Assembly: GCA_036268875.1 (NCBI GenBank) | Contig: DATATI010000070.1 | Span: 16,733 to 80,732, forward strand | DNA: 64,000 bases | From: Polyangia bacterium | GTDB lineage: Bacteria; Myxococcota_A; Polyangia; Fen-1088 | Direction: 5' to 3' | Shown here: in pieces, positions 46,010 to 55,436 of the stretch | Layout of the letters: each line of letters begins with the position of its first letter | How positions within the stretch are numbered: the stretch's first letter is position 1 | Notes under the pieces: generated by a model | Told to the model about the DNA's origin: nothing | What the model saw: only the letters and a program-made list of their open reading frames with translations | The model's database searches: none | Position numbers and translations under genes: made by a program

Positions 46010-48298
46010 GTGAAGCGGGGCGCGCCGGCGGCGCTGGCGATCATCCTGCTGGTCGCGACCGGCGGGGCCCGCGCGGCGGATGCGCCCGAGCTGGACGCCG
46101 CCACCATCGACTGGATCACCGATTTTTCGCTGGAGGATCTCCTGAACATGTCGGTCACCTCGCCGACGCGCACCCAGGTGCGGCTGCCCGACGCGCCGGC
46201 GCGGATCATCGTCATCACCCACGATCAGATCCGCCGCCACGCCTATCGCTATCTGCGCGACGTATTTCGCGACCTGCCCGGTTATCAGGTCAGCTACTGG
46301 AGCACGGCCGAGTGGGGCACCACGCTGTCGGTGCGCGGGATGAGCGGCAACCACCGCCTGGTCTTCTTGCTCGATGGGCGCCGCATGAACCCGCCCGGCG
46401 GTGAGGAGGTGCCGCTGTTCGCCAACTACCCGCTGACCTTCGTCGACCACATCGAGGTGATGTACGGCCCGGGGTCGGCGCTGTACGGCAGCGACGCCTT
46501 CAACGGCATCGTCAACATCGTCACCACGCCCGGCTATCCGCACGACGGCGCGGTGGCCAGCGCCAGCGCCGGCACCGGGGGCGCCGCCGACGTTTCGGCG
46601 CTGGCCCGCCGCACCTTCGGACCGATCGAGGTTCGCCTGGCCCTGCACTACGTGCGAACGCGACCACCGAATATCTACGCGCTTTACCCGAACGAATACA
46701 GTTATCCGGCGCCGGGCACGGGGCGGCCGGTGCGCCTGGACGGCCTGCCGTCCGCCACGCACGGTCTCGGCGCCTTCGACGCCCACGAATCGGGCTACGA
46801 CGGCCTCTTGTTCGTCGGCACCAAGCAAACGCATGCCACGTTTTTGTTGCGCGGCTTTGATCAATCCAGCGCCTGGGAGCAGAACGCCTCGGGCGGTCCG
46901 TTCGTGCCGCAGGCCCGGCTCGGCGATCAGCAGTATCTGTTATCGGCGTCGCACGGCTTCGAATACCGGCGGCTGCGTTCGACCACCAGCGCCGATTTTT
47001 CGCGCTATCTAATTTTGCCCAGCACGCGTTTTGTCACGCCGCTGAATTTGGACGCCCGCACCTTCACCGAGAGCGCGCGCAGCGGCTCGTCGTCGGCGGT
47101 GCGCGCCGAAGAGCAAATCGACTACGCCTTCGTCCCGAACGTGCTGGCCTTGACCGTCGGCGCGACCGCCCAGGACGTCTGGGTGACGCCGCTGTCGCAG
47201 GTTGGGATCGGCGATGTCAGCTATCGCCGGTACACCGGGCCCGGCGACACACCGGCCGTCGACGGCAACGGGTTGGTCGTCGATCCCAACCCGGTGCTGT
47301 TCACGCCGGCCTCGGCCATCGCGCCACCGACGGCCGTGCGCTTTCAAACCGTGGCGGGGTTCGGTCAACTGCTGTGGAATCCGTCGCGGCTTTTGCACGT
47401 CACCACCGGCGTGCGCCTGGATTACTCGACCCGCTTCGGGTACTCGACCAACCCGCGGCTGGCGCTGGTGAGCGCGCCGTTCGATGCCACAGCGCTGAAG
47501 CTGCTTTACGGCCAAGCGTATCTAGAGCCGACGCCGTACCAGGTTTACAGCGCGCTTTCCGATGGTGATTCGCTGCTGCTTCCCAATGGCGGGCTCAAAC
47601 CGGAAAAGCTGCAATCGCTGGAGCTGGTCTGGGATCAACGCATCGGTCGCCGGCTGCGCTTGACCACCGGCGCGTTCGTCAACCGGGTGGTCAACTTTAT
47701 CAACGACACGGCCTGGACCCAGCAGTACGTGTATGTCGACCGCGGCTCCGACTTGCAACGCCTGCGCGCGCTGCAGTCGTCGAACGCCGGCGACGCCCTT
47801 TATTTCGGCAGCGAGACGCTGGCCGTGCTGGCCGCCGGCCCCGTGCACGCGTCCGCCAGCGTGTCGTGGATCGACGGCACCGCCCACACCCTGAACCTTC
47901 GCGGCGTCCTGGAAGAGACATCACCGCCCAATGTCTCGACACTGATGATCAAGGGCGGCGTCAACGTCGAGTTGCCGCGCGGGGTGATGCTGGACGCGCG
48001 CGGCAGCTTCCAGACCGCGCCCAACATCCGCTTCGTCGGCGCCGATTATCCCTTCGCGGCTAGCCCCGCGCCGTCTTTTGTCGTCGACGCCGCGATCCGT
48101 TGCGCCCTGGATCAGATGTGGACCTCGCCGACCCCGACGTCGTCGTCGGCGCTGTGGCGCAGCCTGGAGATCGTCATCGACGGCCGCAACCTCACCGACC
48201 AGCGCTACAAGCAGTTAAGCGGACGCCCGGCCATCAACCCCACCGGCACGCCGCAGCCGCCGTTGCAGGTGATGGCCGGGTTGGCGCTGGCGATCTGA
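46010..48298 (+). CDS. TonB-dependent outer-membrane receptor
   Basis: A 762-residue receptor (GTG start; an adjacent GTG lies at 46007). After a signal peptide (ALAIILLVATGGARA) comes FSLEDLLNMSVTSPT, the usual N-terminal segment of such receptors. A plug domain follows (RIIVITHDQIRRH, VRGMSGNHRLVFLLDGR, IEVMYGPGSALYGSDAFNG), then a 22-strand type barrel region with a terminal hydrophobic end. It is 22 nt behind the solute-binding lipoprotein gene and probably in the same transcript. This suggests uptake of a carbohydrate or siderophore-like ligand. No TonB, ExbB or ExbD gene is in the window. Confidence 0.93.
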   Translation: MKRGAPAALAIILLVATGGARAADAPELDAATIDWITDFSLEDLLNMSVTSPTRTQVRLPDAPARIIVITHDQIRRHAYRYLRDVFRDLPGYQVSYWSTAEWGTTLSVRGMSGNHRLVFLLDGRRMNPPGGEEVPLFANYPLTFVDHIEVMYGPGSALYGSDAFNGIVNIVTTPGYPHDGAVASASAGTGGAADVSALARRTFGPIEVRLALHYVRTRPPNIYALYPNEYSYPAPGTGRPVRLDGLPSATHGLGAFDAHESGYDGLLFVGTKQTHATFLLRGFDQSSAWEQNASGGPFVPQARLGDQQYLLSASHGFEYRRLRSTTSADFSRYLILPSTRFVTPLNLDARTFTESARSGSSSAVRAEEQIDYAFVPNVLALTVGATAQDVWVTPLSQVGIGDVSYRRYTGPGDTPAVDGNGLVVDPNPVLFTPASAIAPPTAVRFQTVAGFGQLLWNPSRLLHVTTGVRLDYSTRFGYSTNPRLALVSAPFDATALKLLYGQAYLEPTPYQVYSALSDGDSLLLPNGGLKPEKLQSLELVWDQRIGRRLRLTTGAFVNRVVNFINDTAWTQQYVYVDRGSDLQRLRALQSSNAGDALYFGSETLAVLAAGPVHASASVSWIDGTAHTLNLRGVLEETSPPNVSTLMIKGGVNVELPRGVMLDARGSFQTAPNIRFVGADYPFAASPAPSFVVDAAIRCALDQMWTSPTPTSSSALWRSLEIVIDGRNLTDQRYKQLSGRPAINPTGTPQPPLQVMAGLALAI

Positions 48299-48334
48299 AC
48301 CGCCGGCGCCGCCGGGCCGCCGTTTACGTTTTCC

Positions 48335-49603
48335 TTACGGAGCGAGGAACGCGTCGGTCAGCATCACGTCGGCGATCAGCTCTTTCAGGTTGAAGCCGGC
48401 GGTGCGGAAGGGATCCATGACCTGGGCCAGGGCGGCGGCGTCGCGCTGCTGCTGCACCGAAGTCACGCCCCGTCGATCTTCGTTGAAGGCGAACGCTATC
48501 CATTGCGTGGCCATGCAGGTCTCGGCGGTATCGTTGGTCGATAGGAAATTCGCCAGTTCGATCGGGCCGTTGAACGGGTAGTCGGTGCCGTTCAGACGCA
48601 GCGTCAGTCCCGAGACGTCCACTGGCTGGCCGTTGTCCGTGGCGCGCGGCTGCCCAATGGCGTCGAATCCCTCGAAGGCCAGGCCGGGGGGATCGATTAA
48701 ACTGTGGCAAGCGCTGCAGGCCGGGTTCGACGCGTGCACTGTCTCCAATTCTTGGCGCGTGGTGAGACCCGGCGGCACGGGATTGGCCAACGGCGGTACA
48801 TTGGGCGGAGGCGGCGGAATGATACTGCAAAGCATCTGTTCGGAGACATTCACGCCTCGCCCCGGGACGTTGTTTCGGTTTGGATTGGAAGCCAACGCCT
48901 GCAACGCCGGAATTGTCAGCAAGCCCGACCGTTGCTGCCCGGTCAGCGAAACCTGTTGCAGGGCATCGCCGGTCACGCCGCTGAGGCCGTAGATCGCGGC
49001 CAGGCGCGCGTTCAAGAAGCTGAACGGCGCCGTCAGCAGCGTCTGATAGGTGCCGTTCAGATCCAGCGTCACCTTCACGCCAAAGGTCTCCGCCTCGTTG
49101 GCCATGTCGGTGGCCAGCGGCGCGTTCCATTGTGGAAACACGGTCGCGTCTTTGGTCACCATCGCCAGGTTGTCCAGCTTCAACCACCAGCGATAGAACG
49201 CGCCCACGCCGACCGTGGCGCGCGGGTCGGCCAGGATCTGTCGGGCCGGGCCGTAGAGATCCTCGACGGTCTTGAAGTGGCCAAGGGTGTCTTGCGACAG
49301 CAGATCGTCGTCGGGTGGGGCGTTCCAGATCAAAGTCGTCATGCGGGTCAGGGCGTCCTTGCCGCTGATCTGCAACGGGCGCTGGCTGCGCGTGATGGTG
49401 GCGCCGCCCGTGCCGGTCGAGGGCGCCGCGCCGCCGCTGCCAGTGGTACCGGTTGTTCCACCGGAGCCAATGGAGCCGCCACTGCCGCTGCTCTGGCCGC
49501 CACCGTCGGGACTTTGCCCGACCAGCAGGCGGTCGTCCGAACAGGCGACCTGCCCGGCCAGAGTTACAGCGGACAGGGTGAAAATCAGGAGGGGTCTTTT
49601 CAT
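48335..49603 (-). CDS. DUF1592/DUF1588/DUF1585 heme protein (short form)
   Basis: A 422-residue exported protein. The signal-like start MKRPLLIFTLSAVTLAGQVAC is followed by a Gly/Ser/Thr spacer. The domain order DUF1592 (LIWNAPPDDDLLSQ, FYRWWLKLDNL), DUF1588 (RSGLLTIPALQALAS, NNVPGRGVNVSEQMLC and the heme motif CSACH, with PPGLAFEGFD) and DUF1585 (WIAFAFNEDR) matches the planctomycete/myxobacterial cytochrome-like family. The N-terminal DUF1587 and PSCyt1-type parts found in full-length members are missing. Start: the ATG at 49603 gives a direct signal peptide. It converges on the TonB receptor gene. Its redox role is inferred. Confidence 0.85.
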   Translation of the reverse strand: MKRPLLIFTLSAVTLAGQVACSDDRLLVGQSPDGGGQSSGSGGSIGSGGTTGTTGSGGAAPSTGTGGATITRSQRPLQISGKDALTRMTTLIWNAPPDDDLLSQDTLGHFKTVEDLYGPARQILADPRATVGVGAFYRWWLKLDNLAMVTKDATVFPQWNAPLATDMANEAETFGVKVTLDLNGTYQTLLTAPFSFLNARLAAIYGLSGVTGDALQQVSLTGQQRSGLLTIPALQALASNPNRNNVPGRGVNVSEQMLCSIIPPPPPNVPPLANPVPPGLTTRQELETVHASNPACSACHSLIDPPGLAFEGFDAIGQPRATDNGQPVDVSGLTLRLNGTDYPFNGPIELANFLSTNDTAETCMATQWIAFAFNEDRRGVTSVQQQRDAAALAQVMDPFRTAGFNLKELIADVMLTDAFLAP

Positions 49604-49677
49604 CGGTGTCACTCCACTTTTGGTTGCTGCCGGAGTACGTGGAGGCGACCGCGCGAACCTTACAGTTTTTTCGCGAT

Positions 49678-50823
49678 TCAGTTTTCACCCAGTGCCCGGC
49701 GGGCGTCGGCGGCGAATCGGCCGCTCGGGAACCGGTTGACATATGACCGCAGGTCGCGGGTGGCGCCGTCGCCGTCGCCTTGTTTCACCCGGCAGGCGGC
49801 CCGCCCGTACAGCGCGCGTTCGACCAGGCCGCGCGGCGCGGCCTGGCCCAAGACGGCGTCAAAGTCGGCGACCGCGCGCGGACAGCTGCTGGAGGAGGCC
49901 AGCTCGCCGCGAATGACCTGCAGTTCTTGATCATGCCCGCGCGGCTGCAAATTCAAGGTGCGCAGGACATCCAGGGCGCCGTCGTCCCGGCCCAGCGTCA
50001 GCAAGGCGTCCACGCGGGCGACGTCGGCTTCCCGTTGCAGGGTGCCCTGCGGAAAGCGCTGTCGGTACAGATCCAGCGCCGCCAGCGCGCCGGTGGCGTC
50101 GTGGTGCTGGCGCAGGCGCGCCACCGCTTGTCCCAGGACCTGTGTTTCGCCGGACAGGGTGCTGGGCACCGGCTGCGGTGGCGGCGTGGCCGACGGCGCG
50201 AGCGCCATCTCGACGGGCGCTGGCGCCGCGCTGGCCATCGCCATCGCACGCCGCCCACTGACGAAGCCGCTGCTGGCCGCATGCGGCCGCGCGGGCGCGA
50301 CCTTCGTCGGAGGCAAGAGGGCGGCGATCGGCGGCGGCGTCGCTGTCTCGGCCGTCGGCGCCAGCGACGGCCCCGGCATTTCGTCTGGCGTCGTCGCCGC
50401 AATCGCCGCCTCTGGTGGCGCCTCCCGGATCGCCGCCGCGACGTGCGCATGCCGGGCCGGCCGTCGCTTGACCGTGTTCGGCGTTTCGTCGCTCGCCGGC
50501 GTCGGGCCGGCCGGAGGCCACCAGCGGTGCGCTGTCACCGCGCCGACCACCGCGCCGCTGGTCAATAACACAGCCACCGCCACCGCCCAGCGCAGCCCGG
50601 CCAGGCTGCGCCAGCGGAACGACGGCGCGTTCATGGTCAGCCGCGACCAGATGCGGGCGCGCTCGGCGCCGCTCAATCCTGCCGCCGGCTCGCCCGACCG
50701 GATCAAATCGCCCAGCCGATCGGCGTCAGTTGTTCCACCCGGCGCCGCCGCCGACCAGCGTGCCGGTTCCCCGTCGATCGATCCTGCGCGCCCGCGGCGG
50801 ATGTTCGTTTGCTTGCCGTTCAT
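49678..50823 (-). CDS. Membrane protein with periplasmic TPR; likely sigma-factor partner
   Basis: A 381-residue protein. The N-terminal cytoplasmic part of about 75 residues ends in one membrane helix (WAVAVAVLLTSGAVVGAVTA). A long Pro/Ala/Thr-rich linker follows, then a C-terminal tetratricopeptide-like part (LYRQRFPQGTLQREADVARV, VNRFPSGRFAADARRALGE) similar to BamD/YfiO-type TPR. The gene starts with a 4-nt overlap on the ECF sigma gene, so it is a good candidate anti-sigma regulator, though no zinc-binding ZAS motif is seen. It may sense envelope assembly from the periplasm. Confidence 0.7.
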   Translation of the reverse strand: MNGKQTNIRRGRAGSIDGEPARWSAAAPGGTTDADRLGDLIRSGEPAAGLSGAERARIWSRLTMNAPSFRWRSLAGLRWAVAVAVLLTSGAVVGAVTAHRWWPPAGPTPASDETPNTVKRRPARHAHVAAAIREAPPEAAIAATTPDEMPGPSLAPTAETATPPPIAALLPPTKVAPARPHAASSGFVSGRRAMAMASAAPAPVEMALAPSATPPPQPVPSTLSGETQVLGQAVARLRQHHDATGALAALDLYRQRFPQGTLQREADVARVDALLTLGRDDGALDVLRTLNLQPRGHDQELQVIRGELASSSSCPRAVADFDAVLGQAAPRGLVERALYGRAACRVKQGDGDGATRDLRSYVNRFPSGRFAADARRALGEN

Positions 50824-51389
50824 GGCCTTCCCTTCGCCTCCCAGACCAAAAATCTCTTCAAGACTTTTTCCCGCCCCCGGTGCAGCCGGATCCAGACGTT
50901 GGCCAGCGACGTACCGGTCAGCGTGGCGATCTGCTCGCCGCTTAGCCCCTCGATCTCGAACAGCACGATCACCGTGCGATATTTTTCGGCGACCCCGTCC
51001 AGGATGCGATAAAGCGCGGCGGTCGCCTCGCGCTTTTCCAGAGTGTCCACCGGCCCCGCCTGATCGGCGGCGATGCGATCGAGTTCATCGTCGCCAACCC
51101 GACCGGCGCGCGATCCGTTGCCGCCTCCCAGCCCGCGCCAAAAATGCCGGCGGCGGCGGCGATCCTGGACCACCCGCAAAGTGATCTCATAGAGCCAGGT
51201 GGTGATCTTGGCTTCGCCGCGCCACTCGGGCAGGCGGCGCTGCACCACCAGAAACACCTCGTGCACCAGGTCCTCGACGTCCAGCTCGGGGCCGCCCATC
51301 CGTCGCGCCCACGTCGCCACCGCATCGGCGTGGCGGCGATAGATCGTCGCCAGATCGGGGCGAGGGTCAGGGGCGAGGGGATGGTCCAT
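50820..51389 (-). CDS. ECF-type RNA polymerase sigma factor
   Basis: A 189-residue sigma factor with region 2 (IYRRHADAVATWARRMGG, DVEDLVHEVFLVVQRR) and region 4 (RTVIVLFEIEGLSGEQIATL, LANVWIRLHRGREKVLKRF). It overlaps the membrane TPR protein by 4 nt downstream. The ATG at 51389 has a GAGGAG ribosome site; an open frame extends to 51461. It is 142 nt behind an envelope protein gene on the same strand, which may be part of its regulon or signal chain. Confidence 0.93.
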   Translation of the reverse strand: MDHPLAPDPRPDLATIYRRHADAVATWARRMGGPELDVEDLVHEVFLVVQRRLPEWRGEAKITTWLYEITLRVVQDRRRRRHFWRGLGGGNGSRAGRVGDDELDRIAADQAGPVDTLEKREATAALYRILDGVAEKYRTVIVLFEIEGLSGEQIATLTGTSLANVWIRLHRGREKVLKRFLVWEAKGRP

Positions 51390-51530
51390 GGTCTCCTCGC
51401 CGGCATCGCCACGCGGCCGGCGAACGGCTGAGACGGGCGCGTGCAAACGCGGTGGGGACATGGACCTGAACCCTTTTGTGGCCGCGGACTGGCCAATCTT
51501 ACAGTTTTTGTTTTGCCCGCGGCGGCCGGC

Positions 51531-52466
51531 TCAAGGGCAGGCGCAGAAGCTCAATCCCAGCGCCAGGATGCCTTCGATGCGGGGCAAAGACACCGACGCG
51601 CCGCTCGGTGATTCATAGGCCACCTGGCGCCGCAGCCAGCCATAAGCCGACAGATCAACCCAGGGCGCAAAAAGCCGCCCCGGCAACATCAGGCGCGCGC
51701 CCAACCCGCCACCGATGTCCAGCCCGCTCGCGTCTTGGTCATTGATAAAGTGGCCTCCGCTGGCCAGCACCAGCGCTCCCAGCGCATCGGCGTGCAGATC
51801 AAAGAAGACACCGCGGCCGCGCGACGCCCATCGCCACTGCGGGCCCAACCCAGCGATGAAGCGCCGCCATTGCACGGTGCCGTTGCCGTTCCCCAGCGCC
51901 AGTGTGCGCGCGGTGCTGGCCTGCAACGACAAACGTCCACCGAGCCCTCTGCCGGCCGGCGTCCACCCGCCGACGATCAACGCGCCCGCCGCCGCGCCCG
52001 CCCTGTCGCTGCTGGGGGCGAGCGAGCCGGTCACCGCCGCCCCGATCTCGTACGCGGCGCTGAAAGCGCGGGCGGGCGCGGTCGGCGTCATCGTCACCGC
52101 CACCGGCGGCGGCGCCGGCGGGTAGAGCGGGGTGGCCAGGGCCAGGCGAAACTCCGGGTGCACGTCGCTTTCAAAGGTCGCGATGATCACCGCCGCTGCG
52201 CCCGCCAGATCGGGGCAAGGGAACGTCCGTTCCAGGACGCGCTCGCCGATCGGCGTACCGTCGGCGCGCCGCACTTGAATACGCACCGACGCACCCTGGT
52301 CGTCCAGCAGCGCGACGTCGGGTTCGCTGGCCAGCGTGGCGCCGGGCAAAAGCTCCCCCAGGCGCGCCGCCACCGCCTGCGGCAGCGGACAGATCGAATC
52401 GCCTTCCACGGCCACCACCGGCCCGGCGAAAGACAGCGCCAGCCAAAACATCAACGGCATCGTCAT
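51531..52466 (-). CDS. Exported beta-rich protein, probably outer-membrane
   Basis: A 311-residue protein. The signal peptide MTMPLMFWLALSFAGPVVAV is followed by a domain of about 100 residues (residues 22-120, with ERVLERTFPCPDLAGAAAVI). A beta-rich C-terminal half follows (LSLQASTARTLALG, RFIAGLGPQWRWASRG) and ends in LGLSFCACP. The C-terminal half has the alternating pattern of a barrel; the end is unusual because it carries cysteines. The upstream frame is open, but this ATG is the first with a signal peptide. It precedes the ECF sigma gene and may be functionally linked to it. Confidence 0.6.
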   Translation of the reverse strand: MTMPLMFWLALSFAGPVVAVEGDSICPLPQAVAARLGELLPGATLASEPDVALLDDQGASVRIQVRRADGTPIGERVLERTFPCPDLAGAAAVIIATFESDVHPEFRLALATPLYPPAPPPVAVTMTPTAPARAFSAAYEIGAAVTGSLAPSSDRAGAAAGALIVGGWTPAGRGLGGRLSLQASTARTLALGNGNGTVQWRRFIAGLGPQWRWASRGRGVFFDLHADALGALVLASGGHFINDQDASGLDIGGGLGARLMLPGRLFAPWVDLSAYGWLRRQVAYESPSGASVSLPRIEGILALGLSFCACP

Positions 52467-52507
52467 GCGGTGGCGCCTCAAGCAAGCGCCCACCCACAAA
52501 TACACCA

Positions 52508-54172
52508 ATGCCAGGGCGTACGCGACGGGGGCGGAAGCGTCGCTCGGCTGTGGCGCCGCCCGGTGGACAGCCTGTGGGGAATCGGACATCCTCACGCGCG
52601 ACAGATGCCTGCGAGCGTGCGTTGACCGAGGCCGGCGAAGGCGGCGGCGCCGCCGATGCGCCCGACGGGACCAAACCGCAAGACGTCACCCACGCCGCGC
52701 GCAGCGGCGCGATGCAAGCGCTGACCATCGCCGCGCAGGCGATGTTGACCATCACCCAAGTCTTGCTGGCGCGCCTGTTCGGCAAGGTGGTGTTCGGCAG
52801 CTACCAGACATGCCTGGCGATCATGGAGGTGTTGACCCGCGGCGGGACCGGCGGCGCCGACAAAGGAATGCTGCGCTATATCGCTGCCCATCGCGCCAGC
52901 GGCGAACATGATCTGGTGGCCAGCGCCCTGGGCACCGGGTTGCGAGTTTGCTTGCTGATCTCGTCGGTGGCGGTGGCGGTGGTGATGCTGGCGGCCGGCC
53001 CGCTGGCGCGGTTGTCTCACGCACCGACGTTGGCGACGGGCCTGCGGGTGATGGCGCCGGCGGCGATCTTCACCGGGTGCATGTGGGTCCTGGTGCAGGC
53101 CAGCCTGGCAAGCAAGATCACGCGGGCGAATTTTCTGGTGCGCGGCCTCGGCGAGCCGTCGTTCTTTCTCATCGCCGGCCTCACCGCCGCGCTGTTCGGC
53201 CGCACGCTGGAGCCGCTGGCCGTGGCGCACCTTCTGGCGGCGGTGGCCACGTTTGGCCTGGCGGTGGTGGTGGTGGGGCGCGTGCTGGGGCGAGGCGAGC
53301 TTGGCCGAGCGCTGCGCGCTCCGCGCCTGCCAGGCTTCGCGCAGTTCTCCATCCCACTCGGTCTTTCCGATCTGATGAACGCGGTCTTGCAGCGCACCGA
53401 CATCATCATGTTGACGGTGTTTCGCGGCCCGGCCGCCGCCGCCGTGTACGCCGCCGGCGAATTCGTCACGCGCGTGATCGCCAACGCCCGTTACGCCTTG
53501 GACAGCGTGGCGGCGCCGGTATTTTCGGAGGCGGTGCACCTCGGTCAGCCTGATCGCCTGCGACAGAACTGGGTGATGATGACCCGCTGGGTGGCCAGCG
53601 CGTCGGCGCCCATCGCCATCACCGTGGTGATGTTGCGCCATGAACTGCTGGCCTTTTACGGCCGGGGATTTCAAGAGGGCGCCAGCGCGCTCTGCGTGCT
53701 GGCCGTCGGACACTTGATCAATTCAACCTTTGGTTTGGTGGGATGGATCCTGATGGTGTCCGGCCGATCCCGGGTGGTGCTGGCGAACAACGTGGTGGGC
53801 ACGCTGGCGAACATGCTGATCGCGTTTCTTCTCATTCCGCGCCTCGGCTTGGTGGGAACCGCGGTGGCGGCACTGAGCGGCGTCGCTCTCTTGCAGACAA
53901 TGATGCTGGTCGAGGTCTGGATCATCCTGAAGGTTCACCCGTTCCACTGGTCGGTGGCAAAACCCTTCATCAGCGCCGCCCTGGCGCTGGGCGCGCAGTC
54001 GCTGATCGCCCCGCACCTGGCCAACACGGCGTTGCGGATCTGCGCGGTGATCATTGTCGGGCTGGGCGTGTATCTCGGCGCGCTGCTGACGCTGAAGCTG
54101 GCGCCCGAGGATCGGCGCGTGGTCGACGGCCTGGTGGCGCGCGTGCGGCGGTGGGCGGCGGCTCGGCGTTAG
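52508..54172 (+). CDS. Polysaccharide flippase (MATE/Wzx-like)
   Basis: A multi-spanning protein of 554 residues (516 if it starts at the TTG at 52622). About 12-14 hydrophobic helices are visible, with LTRGGTGGADKGMLRYIA, SIPLGLSDLMNAVLQRTDII and FVTRVIANARYALDSVAAPV typical of Wzx-type oligosaccharide flippases. They move lipid-linked sugar units across the inner membrane for exopolysaccharide or O-antigen. The first 38 residues after the ATG at 52508 are basic and disordered, without a ribosome site, so the later TTG may be the true start. It converges on a glycosyltransferase gene, which suits a shared surface-polysaccharide pathway. Confidence 0.85.
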   Translation: MPGRTRRGRKRRSAVAPPGGQPVGNRTSSRATDACERALTEAGEGGGAADAPDGTKPQDVTHAARSGAMQALTIAAQAMLTITQVLLARLFGKVVFGSYQTCLAIMEVLTRGGTGGADKGMLRYIAAHRASGEHDLVASALGTGLRVCLLISSVAVAVVMLAAGPLARLSHAPTLATGLRVMAPAAIFTGCMWVLVQASLASKITRANFLVRGLGEPSFFLIAGLTAALFGRTLEPLAVAHLLAAVATFGLAVVVVGRVLGRGELGRALRAPRLPGFAQFSIPLGLSDLMNAVLQRTDIIMLTVFRGPAAAAVYAAGEFVTRVIANARYALDSVAAPVFSEAVHLGQPDRLRQNWVMMTRWVASASAPIAITVVMLRHELLAFYGRGFQEGASALCVLAVGHLINSTFGLVGWILMVSGRSRVVLANNVVGTLANMLIAFLLIPRLGLVGTAVAALSGVALLQTMMLVEVWIILKVHPFHWSVAKPFISAALALGAQSLIAPHLANTALRICAVIIVGLGVYLGALLTLKLAPEDRRVVDGLVARVRRWAAARR

Positions 54173-54208
54173 ATCGACTCTAGGTTGACGTGGTTGTCGC
54201 GACGACGC

Positions 54209-55342
54209 TCACCTGGCCGTTAATTCGTCGTAAACCGCCACCGTCTGGTCGACGACGAAATTGTCGTGCGGGGCAAACCGCGCTGACACGCGCGTCCGCG
54301 CCGCCGCGCCCATCGACCGCAGATCAACCGCCGGCGTCTCCAGCGCCTGGCGCAGAGCCGCCACCAGCGGTCGGTGCGCCGCCGTCGGCACCTCCCAACC
54401 AGAAATACCGTCTTCGATGATCCCGTCGACGTTCGCCGCGTGCGAGAGGATGGCCGGCAATCCGGCGGCGCATCCTTCCAGCGCGGCGTTGGCCAGGCCT
54501 TCGTACAGCGACGGCATCACCAGCACGTCCGAGGCCCAGTACAAGGACAGGATGTCTTTTTGCGCGCCCAGAAAACGAACCCGGGTGGACATGCGCCGAT
54601 CGCTGGCCAGCCAGTGCGCCAGCGCCGAGGACAGGCGATCCCGCTCGCGGCCGGCCAGCAACAGAACAAAGTTTTCGGGCAGCTGATCGCGCTGGGCCAA
54701 CGTGCGCAGCGCCCACAGAAGACCCAGTTGGTGCTTCTGCAAACCCACCCGCCCGGGCAGCAGCAGCACGCGCTGCTGGTCGCTCAAGCTCCAGCGCTGG
54801 CGCGCCTGCTGGCGCTCGGCGGGCGTGGGCGGGCGGAAGCGGTTCAGGTCCAGGATATTGGGAATGACCCGGATCTTGTCCGGCGAGACGCGGGCGATCT
54901 TGGTCAGCTCGTCCTTCACGCCGATCGAATTGGTCAGGGTGATCGTGGTGTAGCGAGCGAACAGCCGCTCGATGGCCAGATAACGAAGATTCATCATCCG
55001 ATTGCGGCACGAGGTGATGACGATCGGCACGCCGCTGCGCCGGGCGGCCAGGCGGGCCCAGAAGTTCGATTTGTCCCGGTATGAGTGCACGATGTCTGGA
55101 CGCTCGGCGCGCAGGATTTCTGTCAGGCGACCGAGCGCGCGCAGGTTCATGCGCTTCGTGCCCAGCGAATAGGCCGGCTGTCCTGGTGGGCAATCCTCGT
55201 CGAAGAAGATGTTGTCCGCTTCGTAGACGCACAGGACGGCCTGGTAGCGGCTGGGCAACCGCGACATCAAGTACAGGATCTGCTTCTCCGTGCCGCCCTG
55301 CTGCAGGTTGGGGATGAAGTAGAAAATCTTGATGCTGGGCAT
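54209..55342 (-). CDS. Glycosyltransferase, GT4 type
   Basis: A 377-residue GT-B enzyme. The N-terminal domain begins with KIFYFIPNLQQGGTEKQILY; the C-terminal domain has LLPGRVGLQKHQLGLLWAL, LAGRERDRL and the donor-site segment VMPSLYEGLANAALEGCAAGLPAI with the E-x7-E pattern of GT4 enzymes. It transfers a sugar from a nucleotide-activated donor to a lipid or growing glycan. The start at 55342 is the first residue of homology; an open frame runs further upstream. It is convergent with the flippase. No further polysaccharide genes are visible nearby. Confidence 0.93.
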   Translation of the reverse strand: MPSIKIFYFIPNLQQGGTEKQILYLMSRLPSRYQAVLCVYEADNIFFDEDCPPGQPAYSLGTKRMNLRALGRLTEILRAERPDIVHSYRDKSNFWARLAARRSGVPIVITSCRNRMMNLRYLAIERLFARYTTITLTNSIGVKDELTKIARVSPDKIRVIPNILDLNRFRPPTPAERQQARQRWSLSDQQRVLLLPGRVGLQKHQLGLLWALRTLAQRDQLPENFVLLLAGRERDRLSSALAHWLASDRRMSTRVRFLGAQKDILSLYWASDVLVMPSLYEGLANAALEGCAAGLPAILSHAANVDGIIEDGISGWEVPTAAHRPLVAALRQALETPAVDLRSMGAAARTRVSARFAPHDNFVVDQTVAVYDELTAR

Positions 55343-55436
55343 GACGGCGCGCCCGTTTGGGGGGAACCGGGCTCGAAACTCTAGAGCGGCCGCACCGAGC
55401 GGGGCAAGCCGATAGTGGCCGCGCGCCGCGCCTAGT

